The notes below the pieces were generated by a model that did no database searches, had not been told where the DNA came from, and was given only the letters and a program-made list of their open reading frames with translations. The translations under genes were made by a program, and so were the position numbers. Shown here piece by piece: positions 38,705 to 47,802 of a stretch of 64,000 nucleotides of DNA. This DNA is from an uncultured Pseudomonadota bacterium (GTDB taxonomy: Bacteria; Pseudomonadota; Alphaproteobacteria; RF32; CAG-239). The stretch's first letter is position 1, and each line of letters opens with the position of its first letter. The stretch spans positions 124,001 through 188,000 of the forward strand of contig CABUUO010000002.1 of assembly GCA_902494875.1 (NCBI GenBank), read 5' to 3'.

Positions 38705-40075
38705 TCAGTTAAACCAGTTAATCAGCCGCTGGACATTGCCGATTTCATAAACGGTCATGTCAATATTGTTGGGCTTTTTGTCTTTGCTGTGGGTCGGCGG
38801 AATGATACAGCTTGAAAAACCAAGCTTGTGCGCTTCTTTTAAACGCGAAGTCGGCTGCGAAACAGCGCGAATTTCACCGGAAAGTCCGATCTCGCCGAAG
38901 ATGACCATATCATGCGGCAGCGGCTTGTTGGTCAGCGACGAAATGACAGCCATTGCCACGGCCAAGTCGGCTGCCGGTTCACTGATACGCAAACCGCCGG
39001 CAATATTCAGATATACGTCCTGCGAACTCAGATTCATTCCGCAACGGGCTTCCAAAACCGCCAAAACCATTGCCAAGCGGTTGGAATCCCAGCCGACGAC
39101 GGCCCTTTTGGGGCTGGAATAACCGGTGGGGCTGACCAAAGCCTGAATTTCCACCAAAACCGGACGAGAACCTTCTACGCCGGCAAAAACGCAGGAGCCG
39201 GAAATATTCCCCTGACGTTCGGCCAAAAACAGCGCCGAAGGATTTTCAACCTCAACCAATCCCTGATCCTGCATTTCAAAAACACCGATTTCGTCGGTGG
39301 CACCGTAACGGTTTTTAACCGCCCGCAAAATACGGAAATGGTGGCCGCGTTCGCCTTCAAAATACAGTACGGTATCCACCATATGTTCCAAAACGCGCGG
39401 ACCGGCAATGGAACCCTGTTTGGTGACATGACCAACCAAAAACAGCGTAAAACCCTTGCGTTTGGCAAGTTTAATCAATTCATAAGAACAGGCGCGGACC
39501 TGCGTGACACTGCCGGGCGTCGATTCAACCTCTTCCAGATACATGGTCTGGATAGAATCGATAATCACCACATTAGCATTAGATTTTTCAAGCGTGGTGA
39601 TGATGTCTTTGACGTCGGTGGCACTGGCCAGATTGACCGGTGCGTGTTCAAGTTTGAGCCTTTTGGCACGAATGCGGACCTGATCAATGGCCTCCTCGCC
39701 GGAAATATAATAAACCTCGGGATTTATCGGCAGAGAGGCAATTTTGGCGCAGGCCTGCAAAAGCAATGTTGATTTGCCGATACCAGGGTCGCCGCCGACC
39801 AAAATGACGGATCCCGGAACCAAACCGCCGCCGCAGACACGATCCAATTCTTTGATGCCGGTGGTCAAACGCTCCAGTTTTTCCTGAGAGCCGGCCAGCG
39901 GAACAAAATCAATGATTTTTCCTTTATGTTTCGGGGTCAGATTGGAAAAACCCTCGCCGCCGATTTTTTCTTCAACGATGGTGTTCCACTCGCCGCAGGC
40001 ATCACATTTACCCTGCCATTTGGGATAAACGGCGCCGCAGTTCTGACAAACAAAATCCGTCCCCTTTTTAGCCAA
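38705..40075 (-). CDS. radA: DNA repair protein RadA
   Basis: 456 residues. It drives branch migration with RecA. The N-terminal zinc motif is CQNCGAVYPKWQGKCDAC; Walker A is GGDPGIGKSTLLLQ; the family's KNRFG motif is present as KNRYGATDEIGVF, with Tyr for Phe. The C-terminal Lon-like domain includes GLSGEIRAVSQ. It sits between mlaF (2-base gap) and cvpA. Confidence 0.94.
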   Translation of the reverse strand: MAKKGTDFVCQNCGAVYPKWQGKCDACGEWNTIVEEKIGGEGFSNLTPKHKGKIIDFVPLAGSQEKLERLTTGIKELDRVCGGGLVPGSVILVGGDPGIGKSTLLLQACAKIASLPINPEVYYISGEEAIDQVRIRAKRLKLEHAPVNLASATDVKDIITTLEKSNANVVIIDSIQTMYLEEVESTPGSVTQVRACSYELIKLAKRKGFTLFLVGHVTKQGSIAGPRVLEHMVDTVLYFEGERGHHFRILRAVKNRYGATDEIGVFEMQDQGLVEVENPSALFLAERQGNISGSCVFAGVEGSRPVLVEIQALVSPTGYSSPKRAVVGWDSNRLAMVLAVLEARCGMNLSSQDVYLNIAGGLRISEPAADLAVAMAVISSLTNKPLPHDMVIFGEIGLSGEIRAVSQPTSRLKEAHKLGFSSCIIPPTHSKDKKPNNIDMTVYEIGNVQRLINWFN

Positions 40076-40077
40076 GG

Positions 40078-40842
40078 CTATACCTCCACTTTAATCGGTC
40101 CCTGAGAACTGCCGTTGATAAACTGTCTGACATATTCGTTGTTGGTCTTGTCCATTTCCTTAACCGTGCCCTGCCAGATGATTTTGCCCTGATAAAGCAT
40201 AGCGATACGGTCAGCAATCTTGCGGGCGGAAGCCATATCATGCGTAATGGTCAGAGCCGTGGCGCCCAAGCCTTTAACAGATTCGATAATCAAATCGTTG
40301 ATAACGTCGGACATAATCGGGTCAAGCCCCGTGGTCGGTTCGTCAAAAAAGATGATTTCCGGACGTGTGGCAATGGCACGAGCCAAGCCGACGCGCTTCT
40401 GCATACCGCCGGAGAGCTCGGACGGTGACAAATCAGCCACGTCGGGCGCCAGACCGACCTGCCGTAAAACACGGATCGCTTCCATTTTGGCGGCCTTGCG
40501 TTCCATATTTTGATTTTCAATAAGACCGAAAGCAACGTTTTCCCAGACGCTCAAGCTGTCAAACAAGGCGCCGCCCTGAAACAGCATTCCCATTTTGGAG
40601 TGCAGCAATTCCTTTTCTTTTTCGCTGACGCCGACAACTTCCTGATCGTCAACCAGAATGGAACCTTTATCCGGGGTTAAGATACCTTGAATACATTTAA
40701 TCAAAACAGACTTTCCGGTTCCGGAACCGCCGATGACAACCAAGGACTCGCCTTCGGCGATTTCCAAATCAATTCCGTCTAAAACGACTTTGCGGCCAAA
40801 GGCTTTGTGAAGATTGGTGATTTTTATTTTGGGATTACTCAT
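40078..40842 (-). CDS. mlaF: MlaF-type ABC ATPase, lipid transport
   Basis: 254 residues. Cytoplasmic ATPase of the Mla phospholipid importer/exporter complex. Walker A is VIGGSGTGKSVLIKC, signature LSGGMQKRVGLARA, Walker B IIFFDEPTTGLDP and the H-loop TITHDM. MlaE is encoded just upstream (21 bases). mlaD and other partners are not in this window, which is unusual for a complete Mla system but common in scattered alphaproteobacterial loci. Confidence 0.92.
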   Translation of the reverse strand: MSNPKIKITNLHKAFGRKVVLDGIDLEIAEGESLVVIGGSGTGKSVLIKCIQGILTPDKGSILVDDQEVVGVSEKEKELLHSKMGMLFQGGALFDSLSVWENVAFGLIENQNMERKAAKMEAIRVLRQVGLAPDVADLSPSELSGGMQKRVGLARAIATRPEIIFFDEPTTGLDPIMSDVINDLIIESVKGLGATALTITHDMASARKIADRIAMLYQGKIIWQGTVKEMDKTNNEYVRQFINGSSQGPIKVEV

Positions 40843-40863
40843 ATTATTTTTTCTCCAAGCCGC

Positions 40864-41655
40864 TTATTTTGAAAAGAACATACCGGTAATGATATAGTTG
40901 AAAATAAGAATCAGAATGGATGAAGACACAACCGAATTGGTGGTCGCGTCGCCGACACCCTGAGCGCCGCCTTTAGACTTATATCCGTTATAGCAGCCCA
41001 TGACGGCAATGATAAAACCAAATACGGCGGCTTTAACCAGACCGGTGGTAATATCCAGCGCCTGCAAATTGTCAATCGTGGATTTGATATAGTTGGCAGG
41101 GTTAAAGCCAAGCTGATAAACGCCGACGACATAACCGCCGAAAATGCCGATGACGTCGCCGATCATAACCAAGACCGGCAAAACAATGACGCTGGCAATA
41201 ACGCGCGGCGCAATCAGATATTTGAACGGATTGGTCGAAAGCGTGGTTAAGGCGTCAATCTGCTCAGTAACGCGCATGGTACCGATTTCGGCCGCCATAG
41301 CCGCACCGATACGGCCGGCAACCATAAGAGCAGACAAAGCCGGCGCCAGCTCACGGGTTACCGAAATGAGAACGACTGAAGCCACAGCGCTTTCCGCACC
41401 GAAACGAGAAAACCCCGAATAACTCTGCAGAGCAATAACCATTCCGGCAAAAATTGTCGTTAAGGCAACAACCGGCAAAGAATAGAAACCGATGTCAACC
41501 AACTGCCGCCAGATGTTATTCAGATAAAAAGGCGGGGTAAAACAATTATATACCGAGCGGGCAACAAACAAAGACAATTCACCCAGACGCGAGAAAAACG
41601 TCACCAAGGGCTGTCCCAGTTTTCTTAAAAATTTTTGTATCGGACGGACAAGCAT
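40864..41655 (-). CDS. mlaE: MlaE-type ABC permease
   Basis: 263 residues with five to six hydrophobic segments. It shows the family hallmarks QLVDIGFYSLPVVALTTIFA, GRIGAAMAAEIGTMRVTEQI, and EQIDALTTLSTNPFKYLIAPR. It is the membrane component partnered with MlaF immediately downstream. The 148 bases upstream separate it from hprK and hold that gene's terminator. Confidence 0.93.
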   Translation of the reverse strand: MLVRPIQKFLRKLGQPLVTFFSRLGELSLFVARSVYNCFTPPFYLNNIWRQLVDIGFYSLPVVALTTIFAGMVIALQSYSGFSRFGAESAVASVVLISVTRELAPALSALMVAGRIGAAMAAEIGTMRVTEQIDALTTLSTNPFKYLIAPRVIASVIVLPVLVMIGDVIGIFGGYVVGVYQLGFNPANYIKSTIDNLQALDITTGLVKAAVFGFIIAVMGCYNGYKSKGGAQGVGDATTNSVVSSSILILIFNYIITGMFFSK

Positions 41656-41788
41656 ACTTTTTCTTCCTATTAAATTATTTTGCTACATCTTAAAGCGAAC
41701 GCCCCAATAAATCAACCGGCTAATCACACTCAATCACAGAAAAAAATCAAACCGCAGCAGGGATTTGACGCGGCAACGGCCTGTAAAT

Positions 41789-41821
41789 AAAAAAAACGCG
41801 CCCTATTTTTGGGACAGGGCG
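41789..41821 (-). terminator. Terminator of the tsaE-hprK operon
   Basis: On the minus strand CGCCCT and AGGGCG flank an 11-base loop and a T-rich run follows. The stem overlaps the last codons of hprK. Confidence 0.75.
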
Positions 41822-42219
41822 AGAATAATTTTATCCGGCGTTGAAATATCAAACGGATAGAGTTTGACTTTTCTGACTTTGATGCCTTCATGTTCAAAAT
41901 ATTCGGGTTCCGGCATTCTTTCTACCTCGGCCCGAGATTTTGCCAATTCAACGACCAACGCTATTTTGGCCGAACGCAGATAGTCAAACTTGGCCAGACC
42001 GATCCCCCTCACCTCCAACAGACCGGCAATGGTTGAAACGGCGCGGCCTTTCAAATCTCTGCCACTGACATAAATGTCCACCCGGTCATCGGCAACAAGC
42101 TTGGCTCCTTTGTTCATAATCATACGCAGGCATAAATCCGATTTTCCGGTTCCGGATTTGCCGAGGATGAGAATCCCCTTGTTATAGTATGACAGGCAGG
42201 AACCGTGAATATTAATCAT
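41803..42219 (-). CDS. hprK: Short HPr kinase/phosphorylase (catalytic domain only)
   Basis: 138 residues, missing the N-terminal domain of the Firmicutes enzyme, as is usual in alphaproteobacteria. Walker A is ILGKSGTGKSDL, and the HprK signature is VSTIAGLLEVRGIGL. It should phosphorylate the regulatory Ser of HPr (Ser50 in the HPr at 3.1 kb). Here it is separated from EIIA/HPr by ~39 kb and coupled to tsaE by an ATGA overlap. No ChvG/ChvI-type two-component genes are next to it, unlike in rhizobia. Confidence 0.9.
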   Translation of the reverse strand: MINIHGSCLSYYNKGILILGKSGTGKSDLCLRMIMNKGAKLVADDRVDIYVSGRDLKGRAVSTIAGLLEVRGIGLAKFDYLRSAKIALVVELAKSRAEVERMPEPEYFEHEGIKVRKVKLYPFDISTPDKIILALSQK

Positions 42220-42698
42220 AGTTTATCTTTCAGCGACAACAAACGTTCGGCAGCAGCACCTTCCGCAAAAAACGCAAAGCGGCGTCCGGAACCTTCCGGC
42301 GTAATTTTAACGGTTATGGCGCGTTTGGGCAGATAAGCGCCCATTTTCTCCGGCCATTCAATCAGGCAGACCCCCTCATACATAGCCTCTTCCATTCCCA
42401 GTTCAAAAATTTCTTCCGGACTTTTCAGGCGATAAAGATCAAAATGGTAAATGTCAAAATCGGGCGTTTCGTAGGTTTGAAGCAAAGTAAAAGTCGGGCT
42501 CGGCACTTCAACTTCACCCTGAAAATATTGAACAAAGGCGCGCGACAAGACACTCTTGCCCATTCCTAAAGTGCCGAAAAGAGCATAGATATCGCCTTTA
42601 ACGGAAATCTGCGCCAAAGCTCTTCCTAAATTTACCGTATCCGCTTCGCCGACGGAATAAAAACTCCAAACTTCCTGCATCTGCGTCAGAAATTCCAC
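42216..42698 (-). CDS. tsaE: tRNA threonylcarbamoyladenosine ATPase TsaE
   Basis: 160 residues. TsaE with TsaB and TsaD makes t6A at position 37 of tRNAs reading ANN codons. The P-loop is LFGTLGMGKSVLSRAFV; SPTFTLLQTYE and IYHFDLYRLKSPEE follow, as in the family, and CLIEWPEKM is the later motif. It overlaps the nuclease gene upstream by 13 bases and hprK downstream by 4, so the three are co-transcribed. Confidence 0.93.
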   Translation of the reverse strand: MEFLTQMQEVWSFYSVGEADTVNLGRALAQISVKGDIYALFGTLGMGKSVLSRAFVQYFQGEVEVPSPTFTLLQTYETPDFDIYHFDLYRLKSPEEIFELGMEEAMYEGVCLIEWPEKMGAYLPKRAITVKITPEGSGRRFAFFAEGAAAERLLSLKDKL

Positions 42699-43717
42699 AT
42701 ACTGTTGCGTTTGACTTTAGGTTTAACCACCTTGATGTTCGGTTTTTTGGCTTTAATGGCCCGCCAGTCCCACGGCATATAGAAACGTCCCTGCCACAAA
42801 CCGACACGCTGTTTCATAGCGTTGTCCTGATAAGGCATATAAATGTCGGTATATTTGGTATAGGCCACAGCCCAGCCGGCATTTACCAAAGCGGCACCAA
42901 GATCATATTGTCCAAGCGAGCAGACGCCGACCATGTTGCCGCGGGCATCCTGCTGCATAATGCGACACTCAAGCTCGTTGTCTGTTATCCAATCGCGCAA
43001 CCAGGTTGCCGCCTGACGCCCACAGTGATAAGAACGCCCGCTGCGGTTGGCACAGGTTTGATCCGATTCAGGCGCATCAATACCAAACAGACGAATATAG
43101 CGTCCGTTCATTTTCAGCGTATCGCCGTTTACAACGCTGACGCTGCCGTAAACAGCCGGATAATCAGCCGGATTGAGACTGGCCTGAGGCTGCGATTTTC
43201 CACCAAAAGATCCCATCAGTTTACTGAAAGTTCCGGCAGACTGTTCCGGTACATTTTGCGCCTGCATTCTCTTTTGCTGCGCAAATTCAGCCTGAGCGCG
43301 AGCCACGGCTTCCTGACATTCGCCGGCACATTCTTCGCTGATCTCAACAGCCTCCGTATCTATATCGTCTTCATCTATGAGACTGAACGTTCCCTGCGGA
43401 ACCTGAGAAACGCCGGCAGCAGGCTGTTGTCCGAGAAAAGCACGCATGGTTGGTATAATGCCGGTTACGCCGTTGCTGAAACCGCCGATGGCATAGAGAA
43501 TAAAAGCAAAAATACCGGTTATAATCAGCAAAGAAGGCAGGCAACCCATTGCCCGCCAAGCCATTTTGACAAAGATATATAAAACGACTAAACCGATAAT
43601 CAAGCCGATAAAACCGCCGCCCTGCAGCAACGTATTATTGCTTTGGGTTCCGGCACCTCCCCAGAGAATCAGGAAAAAAGCGCCCAAAGCCGTCAGAGTT
43701 TTTTTAAGAAAAGCCAT
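42686..43717 (-). CDS. Membrane-anchored thermonuclease-family (SNase-fold) protein
   Basis: 343 residues. The N-terminus has two to three hydrophobic segments (to about residue 85) including VLYIFVKMAWRAMG. A ~90-residue Gln/Ala-rich linker follows. The C-terminal SNase domain begins near YPAVYGSVSVVNGDTLKM, with RLFGIDAPESDQTC, HCGRQAATWLRDWI and VNAGWAVAYTKY. The fold is convincing but nuclease activity depends on residues I cannot verify. The membrane part resembles the small protein encoded at 43849, suggesting duplication. Confidence 0.82.
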   Translation of the reverse strand: MAFLKKTLTALGAFFLILWGGAGTQSNNTLLQGGGFIGLIIGLVVLYIFVKMAWRAMGCLPSLLIITGIFAFILYAIGGFSNGVTGIIPTMRAFLGQQPAAGVSQVPQGTFSLIDEDDIDTEAVEISEECAGECQEAVARAQAEFAQQKRMQAQNVPEQSAGTFSKLMGSFGGKSQPQASLNPADYPAVYGSVSVVNGDTLKMNGRYIRLFGIDAPESDQTCANRSGRSYHCGRQAATWLRDWITDNELECRIMQQDARGNMVGVCSLGQYDLGAALVNAGWAVAYTKYTDIYMPYQDNAMKQRVGLWQGRFYMPWDWRAIKAKKPNIKVVKPKVKRNSMWNF

Positions 43718-43848
43718 TCTTATCTTCCCACCATTTATCTGATATTTTTATATTAGCCTATAATATATTCCTGACAATATTATTTTTTGGTAAATATATG
43801 GTTACTACCGCAAAAACAACACAAAAACCAAATTATGGATGAGAAAAA

Positions 43849-44151
43849 CTATTTTACAGTATTTTCCTTTAAAGGAGAAATATCGTTGAAAAAGCGGCTG
43901 AATCCCGAAGCGCTGACTTCTAACAGCCCAAAATAATTAAGACAAAACAGGAGCAAAGCCGTAATAATGATGAAAACAAGTATTTTCCAGGCTATTTTTG
44001 CAAAGAAATTCAAAAGCAGCAGGCCAACGACAAATGCCAATATTATTCCGCCTTTGCAAAACAACGCTTTGGCATCGACATCAAACACGGCTAAAACGAA
44101 TATGCCGAGACTGACCAGAGCCAAAAACAGATATTCTACAAAAATCAGCAT
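43849..44151 (-). CDS. Small membrane protein paralogous to the nuclease's membrane domain
   Basis: 100 residues with three hydrophobic segments and no recognised domain. Its centre, LLNFFAKIAWKILVFIIITA, closely resembles LYIFVKMAWRAMGCLPSLLI of the SNase protein encoded downstream on the same strand. This suggests gene duplication, or that the nuclease was made by fusion to such a protein. The two genes are separated by 131 bases. Function unknown. Confidence 0.6.
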   Translation of the reverse strand: MLIFVEYLFLALVSLGIFVLAVFDVDAKALFCKGGIILAFVVGLLLLNFFAKIAWKILVFIIITALLLFCLNYFGLLEVSASGFSRFFNDISPLKENTVK

Positions 44152-44215
44152 TCTTTTCCTTAAAAACCAAAAAAGAGCAGAGGTTTATCCCCTGCCCTTT
44201 CAAACAAAAAACCTG

Positions 44216-44464
44216 CTATTCTGCCGCTTGCGTATCAGCAGCTTTGCAATAGCAATGGCAATGACAAATGCCATCGCGCTCGATATCCTGACGGCAGGTT
44301 TCCGAAATGCAATAGCGCTTTTCGTTGTTGCCGTCACAGGGGCAGCGCTGCCATTCTTTTTCGCCAAACATCATGGTTTTGGCTTTGGCAATTTTTTCTA
44401 CGTTCGGTGTTGTGGCATAACCCGCTTCAGAACATCTTTTCAACATATTTTCCAAAATGGTCAT
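44216..44464 (-). CDS. Ferredoxin-thioredoxin-reductase-like Cys-rich protein
   Basis: 82 residues with nine cysteines. The pattern C41-P-C43, C52-x4-C57, C67-H-C69 with extra C71 and C73 resembles the catalytic beta subunit of ferredoxin-thioredoxin reductase, whose classic pattern is CPC, CPC, CHC around a 4Fe-4S cluster. The middle CxC is replaced by CISETC and the spacing is shorter. An FTR-like or Fe-S redox role is an inference. It is 17 bases downstream of parB on the same strand, in an unusual place for a redox protein. No variable FTR subunit or thioredoxin is nearby. Confidence 0.72.
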   Translation of the reverse strand: MTILENMLKRCSEAGYATTPNVEKIAKAKTMMFGEKEWQRCPCDGNNEKRYCISETCRQDIERDGICHCHCYCKAADTQAAE

Positions 44465-44481
44465 TTTATATCTCTCTTAAG

Positions 44482-45456
44482 TTAATCTACGACTTTTATT
44501 GAAAACTTCTCCGAGCCCGCAGTCTGAGAATCAGTTTTAAATACAGCGTTAACCGCAGGCTGGGATTCATTTTTCCGTTTTTGTTCCAAAATCTCGATAA
44601 TCATATCAAGCTCGGCAACGGAAGCATACTGCAATACAACTTTGCCGCCGCCCTGCTTGCTTGGCGTGATTTTGATACGGAGTCCCAACTCCCGGTTCAA
44701 ATCTTTTTCTATGCTCTCAAGGTCTTCGTCCTTTGCCTTGGGCGCTTTTTCTTTTTTCGGTTCTTTCTGTTTGGCCACCAGTTCTTCTACCTGGCGGACG
44801 TTCAAGTCTTTTTCAATAATAGTTTTGGCAAGGCTCAGGGCATTCTCCAAACCGACCAAAGCGCGGGCATGACCGGCGGAAAGTTTGCCTTCCTTTACCA
44901 AAGCCTGAACTTCTTCAGGCAGATTTAATAATCTCAGCATATTCGCGATATGACTGCGCGACTTGCCGACGATCTGCGACAAAGCTTCCTGCGTATGGGA
45001 AAACTCGTTAATCAGACGCTGAAAACCTTCCGCCTCTTCAATGGCCGACAGGTTTTCGCGCAGCAGATTCTCAACCAACGCAACTTCAAGAACTTCTTTG
45101 TCGTTCAGCTCTTTTATTATAACAGGAACTTTATCAAGTCCAGCAATTTTTGACGCCCGCCATCTTCTTTCGCCGGCAATCAGCTCATATTTTCCGCCTT
45201 GGCGACGGACAAGCAGAGGCTGCAAAACGCCTTTTTCCCTGATGGATTCAGCCAAAGAATCCAAAGCTTCGGCATCAAATTCGGTACGGGGCTGATACTT
45301 GCCCGGAACAATGTCGGAGATGGGGATAAAATCAGCATTTTTTGACGATGCATGCGGGCGGACCGGTTCATTTAAATCGGCCAAATCCAAATCTTCGTCG
45401 CCAAGCAAAGCACCCAAACCGCGACCAAGGCTTTTTCTTTTGTTTTCTTCTAACAT
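44482..45456 (-). CDS. parB: Chromosome partitioning protein ParB
   Basis: 324 residues. CTP-dependent clamp that loads at parS and spreads. It shows the N-terminal GRGLGALLGDED, the DIVPGKYQPRTEFD motif, CTP-motif GERRWRASKIAGL, HTH (SHTQEALSQIVGKSRSHIANMLRLL), and a C-terminal dimer domain. The start at 45456 overlaps parA's stop; a longer reading to 45525 would run into parA. A 14-mer variant (44536-44549) lies at its 3' end. Confidence 0.95.
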   Translation of the reverse strand: MLEENKRKSLGRGLGALLGDEDLDLADLNEPVRPHASSKNADFIPISDIVPGKYQPRTEFDAEALDSLAESIREKGVLQPLLVRRQGGKYELIAGERRWRASKIAGLDKVPVIIKELNDKEVLEVALVENLLRENLSAIEEAEGFQRLINEFSHTQEALSQIVGKSRSHIANMLRLLNLPEEVQALVKEGKLSAGHARALVGLENALSLAKTIIEKDLNVRQVEELVAKQKEPKKEKAPKAKDEDLESIEKDLNRELGLRIKITPSKQGGGKVVLQYASVAELDMIIEILEQKRKNESQPAVNAVFKTDSQTAGSEKFSIKVVD

Positions 45457-46229
45457 GCCATCAATTCCTTTTCTCTTTTCAAAACTTCTCCGGTTAGGCT
45501 GATATAAGCCTGAGAGCCCGGACATTTAAAATCATAAATCAGCACCGGCTTGCCGTGCGACGGCGCCTCAGAAATTCTGACGTTTCTCGGAATAACCGTC
45601 TGATAAACCTTTTTGCCGAAAAAGTTTCTGACATCGTCTTCAACCATTTGGCTGAGATTGTTTCTTTTATCATACATGGTCAGAACAACCCCCTGCAATT
45701 CGAGCTCGGGATTGAACTTGCGTTTAATCTGGTTGATATTGCGAATCAGGTCCGTTATGCCCTCCAAAGCCAAAAATTCACATTGTAGGGGAACGATGAC
45801 GGCGTTGGCCGCAACAAGCGCGTTAATCGTTATCAAGTTAAGCGAAGGCGGACAGTCTATAAGTACATAGTCATAGTTGACGGCATCATAAGCAAGAGCA
45901 TTTTTTAAGGCAAACTCCCGATGCTCAACGTCAACCAGTTCAATTTCGGCTCCGGCCAGGTCCGGCGACGATGGAACAATTGAAAAATTTGGAATCTCGG
46001 TCCAAACGATCGATTCACATAATTTGGCCGTGCCAATCAATACTTCATAAGAGGAGTTCATGCGGCCGCGCTTGTTTACGCCCATTGAGGTTGAGGCATT
46101 TCCCTGTGGATCCAAATCAATTACCAAAACCTTTTTTCCGGCGGCGGCCATGGCGGTGGCAACGTTGACCGTCGTGGTGGTTTTTCCGACGCCGCCTTTG
46201 CGGTTTGCGATGGCAATAATTCTTGGCAT
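45450..46229 (-). CDS. parA: Chromosome partitioning ATPase ParA
   Basis: 259 residues. Deviant Walker A IANRKGGVGKTTTTVNVA at the start, then VIDLDPQGNAS, Walker B VLIDCPPSLN and a C-terminal PSHGKPVLIYD. It moves ParB-parS complexes on the nucleoid. It is coupled to parB by overlap (ATGTTAG) and follows rsmG by 11 bases. It is the most parS-rich region of the window, so this is clearly the chromosomal partition locus. Confidence 0.96.
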   Translation of the reverse strand: MPRIIAIANRKGGVGKTTTTVNVATAMAAAGKKVLVIDLDPQGNASTSMGVNKRGRMNSSYEVLIGTAKLCESIVWTEIPNFSIVPSSPDLAGAEIELVDVEHREFALKNALAYDAVNYDYVLIDCPPSLNLITINALVAANAVIVPLQCEFLALEGITDLIRNINQIKRKFNPELELQGVVLTMYDKRNNLSQMVEDDVRNFFGKKVYQTVIPRNVRISEAPSHGKPVLIYDFKCPGSQAYISLTGEVLKREKELMAC

Positions 46230-46240
46230 TTATTATCTCC

Positions 46241-46855
46241 TTATTTCTTATTCAGACCGGTTATAACTAAAATTTTACCTTCGTTGCTTTGTTCACTGGC
46301 AAAAATTTCCACATTAAAATTCCATTGTCTGCGGGCTTCCAAAATTTCTTCGGCATATTTTTTGCCTTTCGGAAAAATGCAGACTGTTTCTTTTTTGCAA
46401 AATTTATAGGTATAGGCCAAAAGTTCTTTTAAGGACGCCATGGCACGCGAGGTGATAACGTCGGCCTTTTCGACTTTCAGATTTTCAATGCGATCATTAA
46501 CAATTTCAACATCCGCATGCGTCAGTTCGGCAACAGCTTTTAAATACAGTGTCTTTTTTCTAATACTTTCAATCAGCCGCACTTTTAAATACGGTGTTTT
46601 TTCTTTAAGCATAATTGCCAGCACCATACCCGGGAAACCAGCACCAGAGCCGAAATCATACATTACACGCGCCGTTTGCGGAATATATTTTATCAGCTGA
46701 GCGGAATCAAGAAAATGGCGATTCCAGCAGTCGTTCAACGATGCATTGCTGACCAGATTGAATTTTTTCTGCCACTCAAAAAGAGAGGCTTCATAGGCTT
46801 TCAACCGGTCAAATGTTTCACGTGAAACATTGTATGTGTCTATAAAATTTTTCAT
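46241..46855 (-). CDS. rsmG: 16S rRNA (guanine-527-N7) methyltransferase
   Basis: 204 residues, historic name GidB. DFGSGAGFPGMVLAIML is the SAM site; VITSRAMASLKELL follows. The N-terminus carries the peptide YNVSRETFDRLKAYE, whose VSRET codons are a perfect parS site (46814-46829). Two copies of the 14-mer (one perfect, one variant) lie at 46539-46597. Operon order is rsmG-parA-parB. Confidence 0.93.
   Translation of the reverse strand: MKNFIDTYNVSRETFDRLKAYEASLFEWQKKFNLVSNASLNDCWNRHFLDSAQLIKYIPQTARVMYDFGSGAGFPGMVLAIMLKEKTPYLKVRLIESIRKKTLYLKAVAELTHADVEIVNDRIENLKVEKADVITSRAMASLKELLAYTYKFCKKETVCIFPKGKKYAEEILEARRQWNFNVEIFASEQSNEGKILVITGLNKK
46814..46829. promoter_or_regulatory. parS site 1, perfect palindrome
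   Basis: TGTTTCACGTGAAACA, the exact bacterial parS consensus, inside the 5' end of rsmG, 0.6 kb upstream of parA. Confidence 0.93.
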
Positions 46856-46985
46856 AAAATATTTATATAATTTTTGAAAATTATTTAAAACACAAAAACC
46901 CGAGTTATAAACACATATTTTACAACAAAGAGAAAAGAATCTTTTTACAACAAGTTAGACAACGTTTCTTGAATCTGTTTTTGAA

Positions 46986-47801
46986 CTATTTGAGAGAAAA
47001 ACGCACCTGGCAACCGAGCTCTTTTAACAGATTCTCGGCTCGTTCGAAATGCTGGCCAATTTGCTCGACACGATGTGCGTCGTCGCTGATTAAGGTCGGG
47101 ACCCGACGTTTGCACAGTTCTTTCAACATCCAGGTATTGGGATGCTGCTCGTTGATGCGATTATAGCCGCTGGTATTGACCTCAAAGGGTTGTTTGCGTT
47201 TATCCAGCGCCTCAATAATCTGCCAGCGGTACTCGTCATATTCCGGCTTGTCGGGAATTTTGATGACACAATAATCAAGGTGCGCCATAAAATCGTAATA
47301 ACCGCTGTTGATAGATTCGATGACATTGCGCCAATGGCCGCGAATACATTCGGTCAAAAAATCCCGATCAAAATCGGCGGGAAGATATTTGAGATGATAA
47401 AGGTTACAGATAAAACTTTCATCCTTATTCATAACAAAATGATTGGTACCGATAAGATAATCAAAATCAAGCGCCTTTTGAAGCCGCTCAAAGCCACGGC
47501 GCCACTCTGCCGACTGAAAGAAGTCGGCTTCCGCGCCAACCAGAACGTTAATTTTGTGGCGGCTGCCTACTTCACGGATTAAATCAATACTGCGCTTATG
47601 GATATCAATTGCCTTGTCAATATCAGCCAAAAACATAGGTTCGTGCGAAGTATCGACATTAGGGTGCCAAATGAGGTGATTGGAAACGCCAATGGTTTTG
47701 AACCCCATTTCTTCAGCTCTGGATATCATTTCCTCGGCACTGTTATGACCGTCAAAAAAGTTAAAATTGTTATTATGGGTATGATAAGTAAAATCCTGCA
47801 T
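46986..47801 (-). CDS. PHP-domain metal-dependent phosphoesterase
   Basis: 271 residues. The N-terminal HTHNNNFNFFDGHNSAEEMISRAEEMGF is followed by VSNHLIWHPN, NVLVGAEADFF, LIGTNHFVM, and the C-terminal LISDDAHR. These are the His/Asp/Glu ligands of the PHP family (as in HisK-type histidinol phosphatases). The substrate is unknown. It lies 1 base after murA on the same strand, in the interval between rsmG and mnmG. Confidence 0.83.
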   Translation of the reverse strand: MQDFTYHTHNNNFNFFDGHNSAEEMISRAEEMGFKTIGVSNHLIWHPNVDTSHEPMFLADIDKAIDIHKRSIDLIREVGSRHKINVLVGAEADFFQSAEWRRGFERLQKALDFDYLIGTNHFVMNKDESFICNLYHLKYLPADFDRDFLTECIRGHWRNVIESINSGYYDFMAHLDYCVIKIPDKPEYDEYRWQIIEALDKRKQPFEVNTSGYNRINEQHPNTWMLKELCKRRVPTLISDDAHRVEQIGQHFERAENLLKELGCQVRFSLK

Positions 47802-47802
47802 A

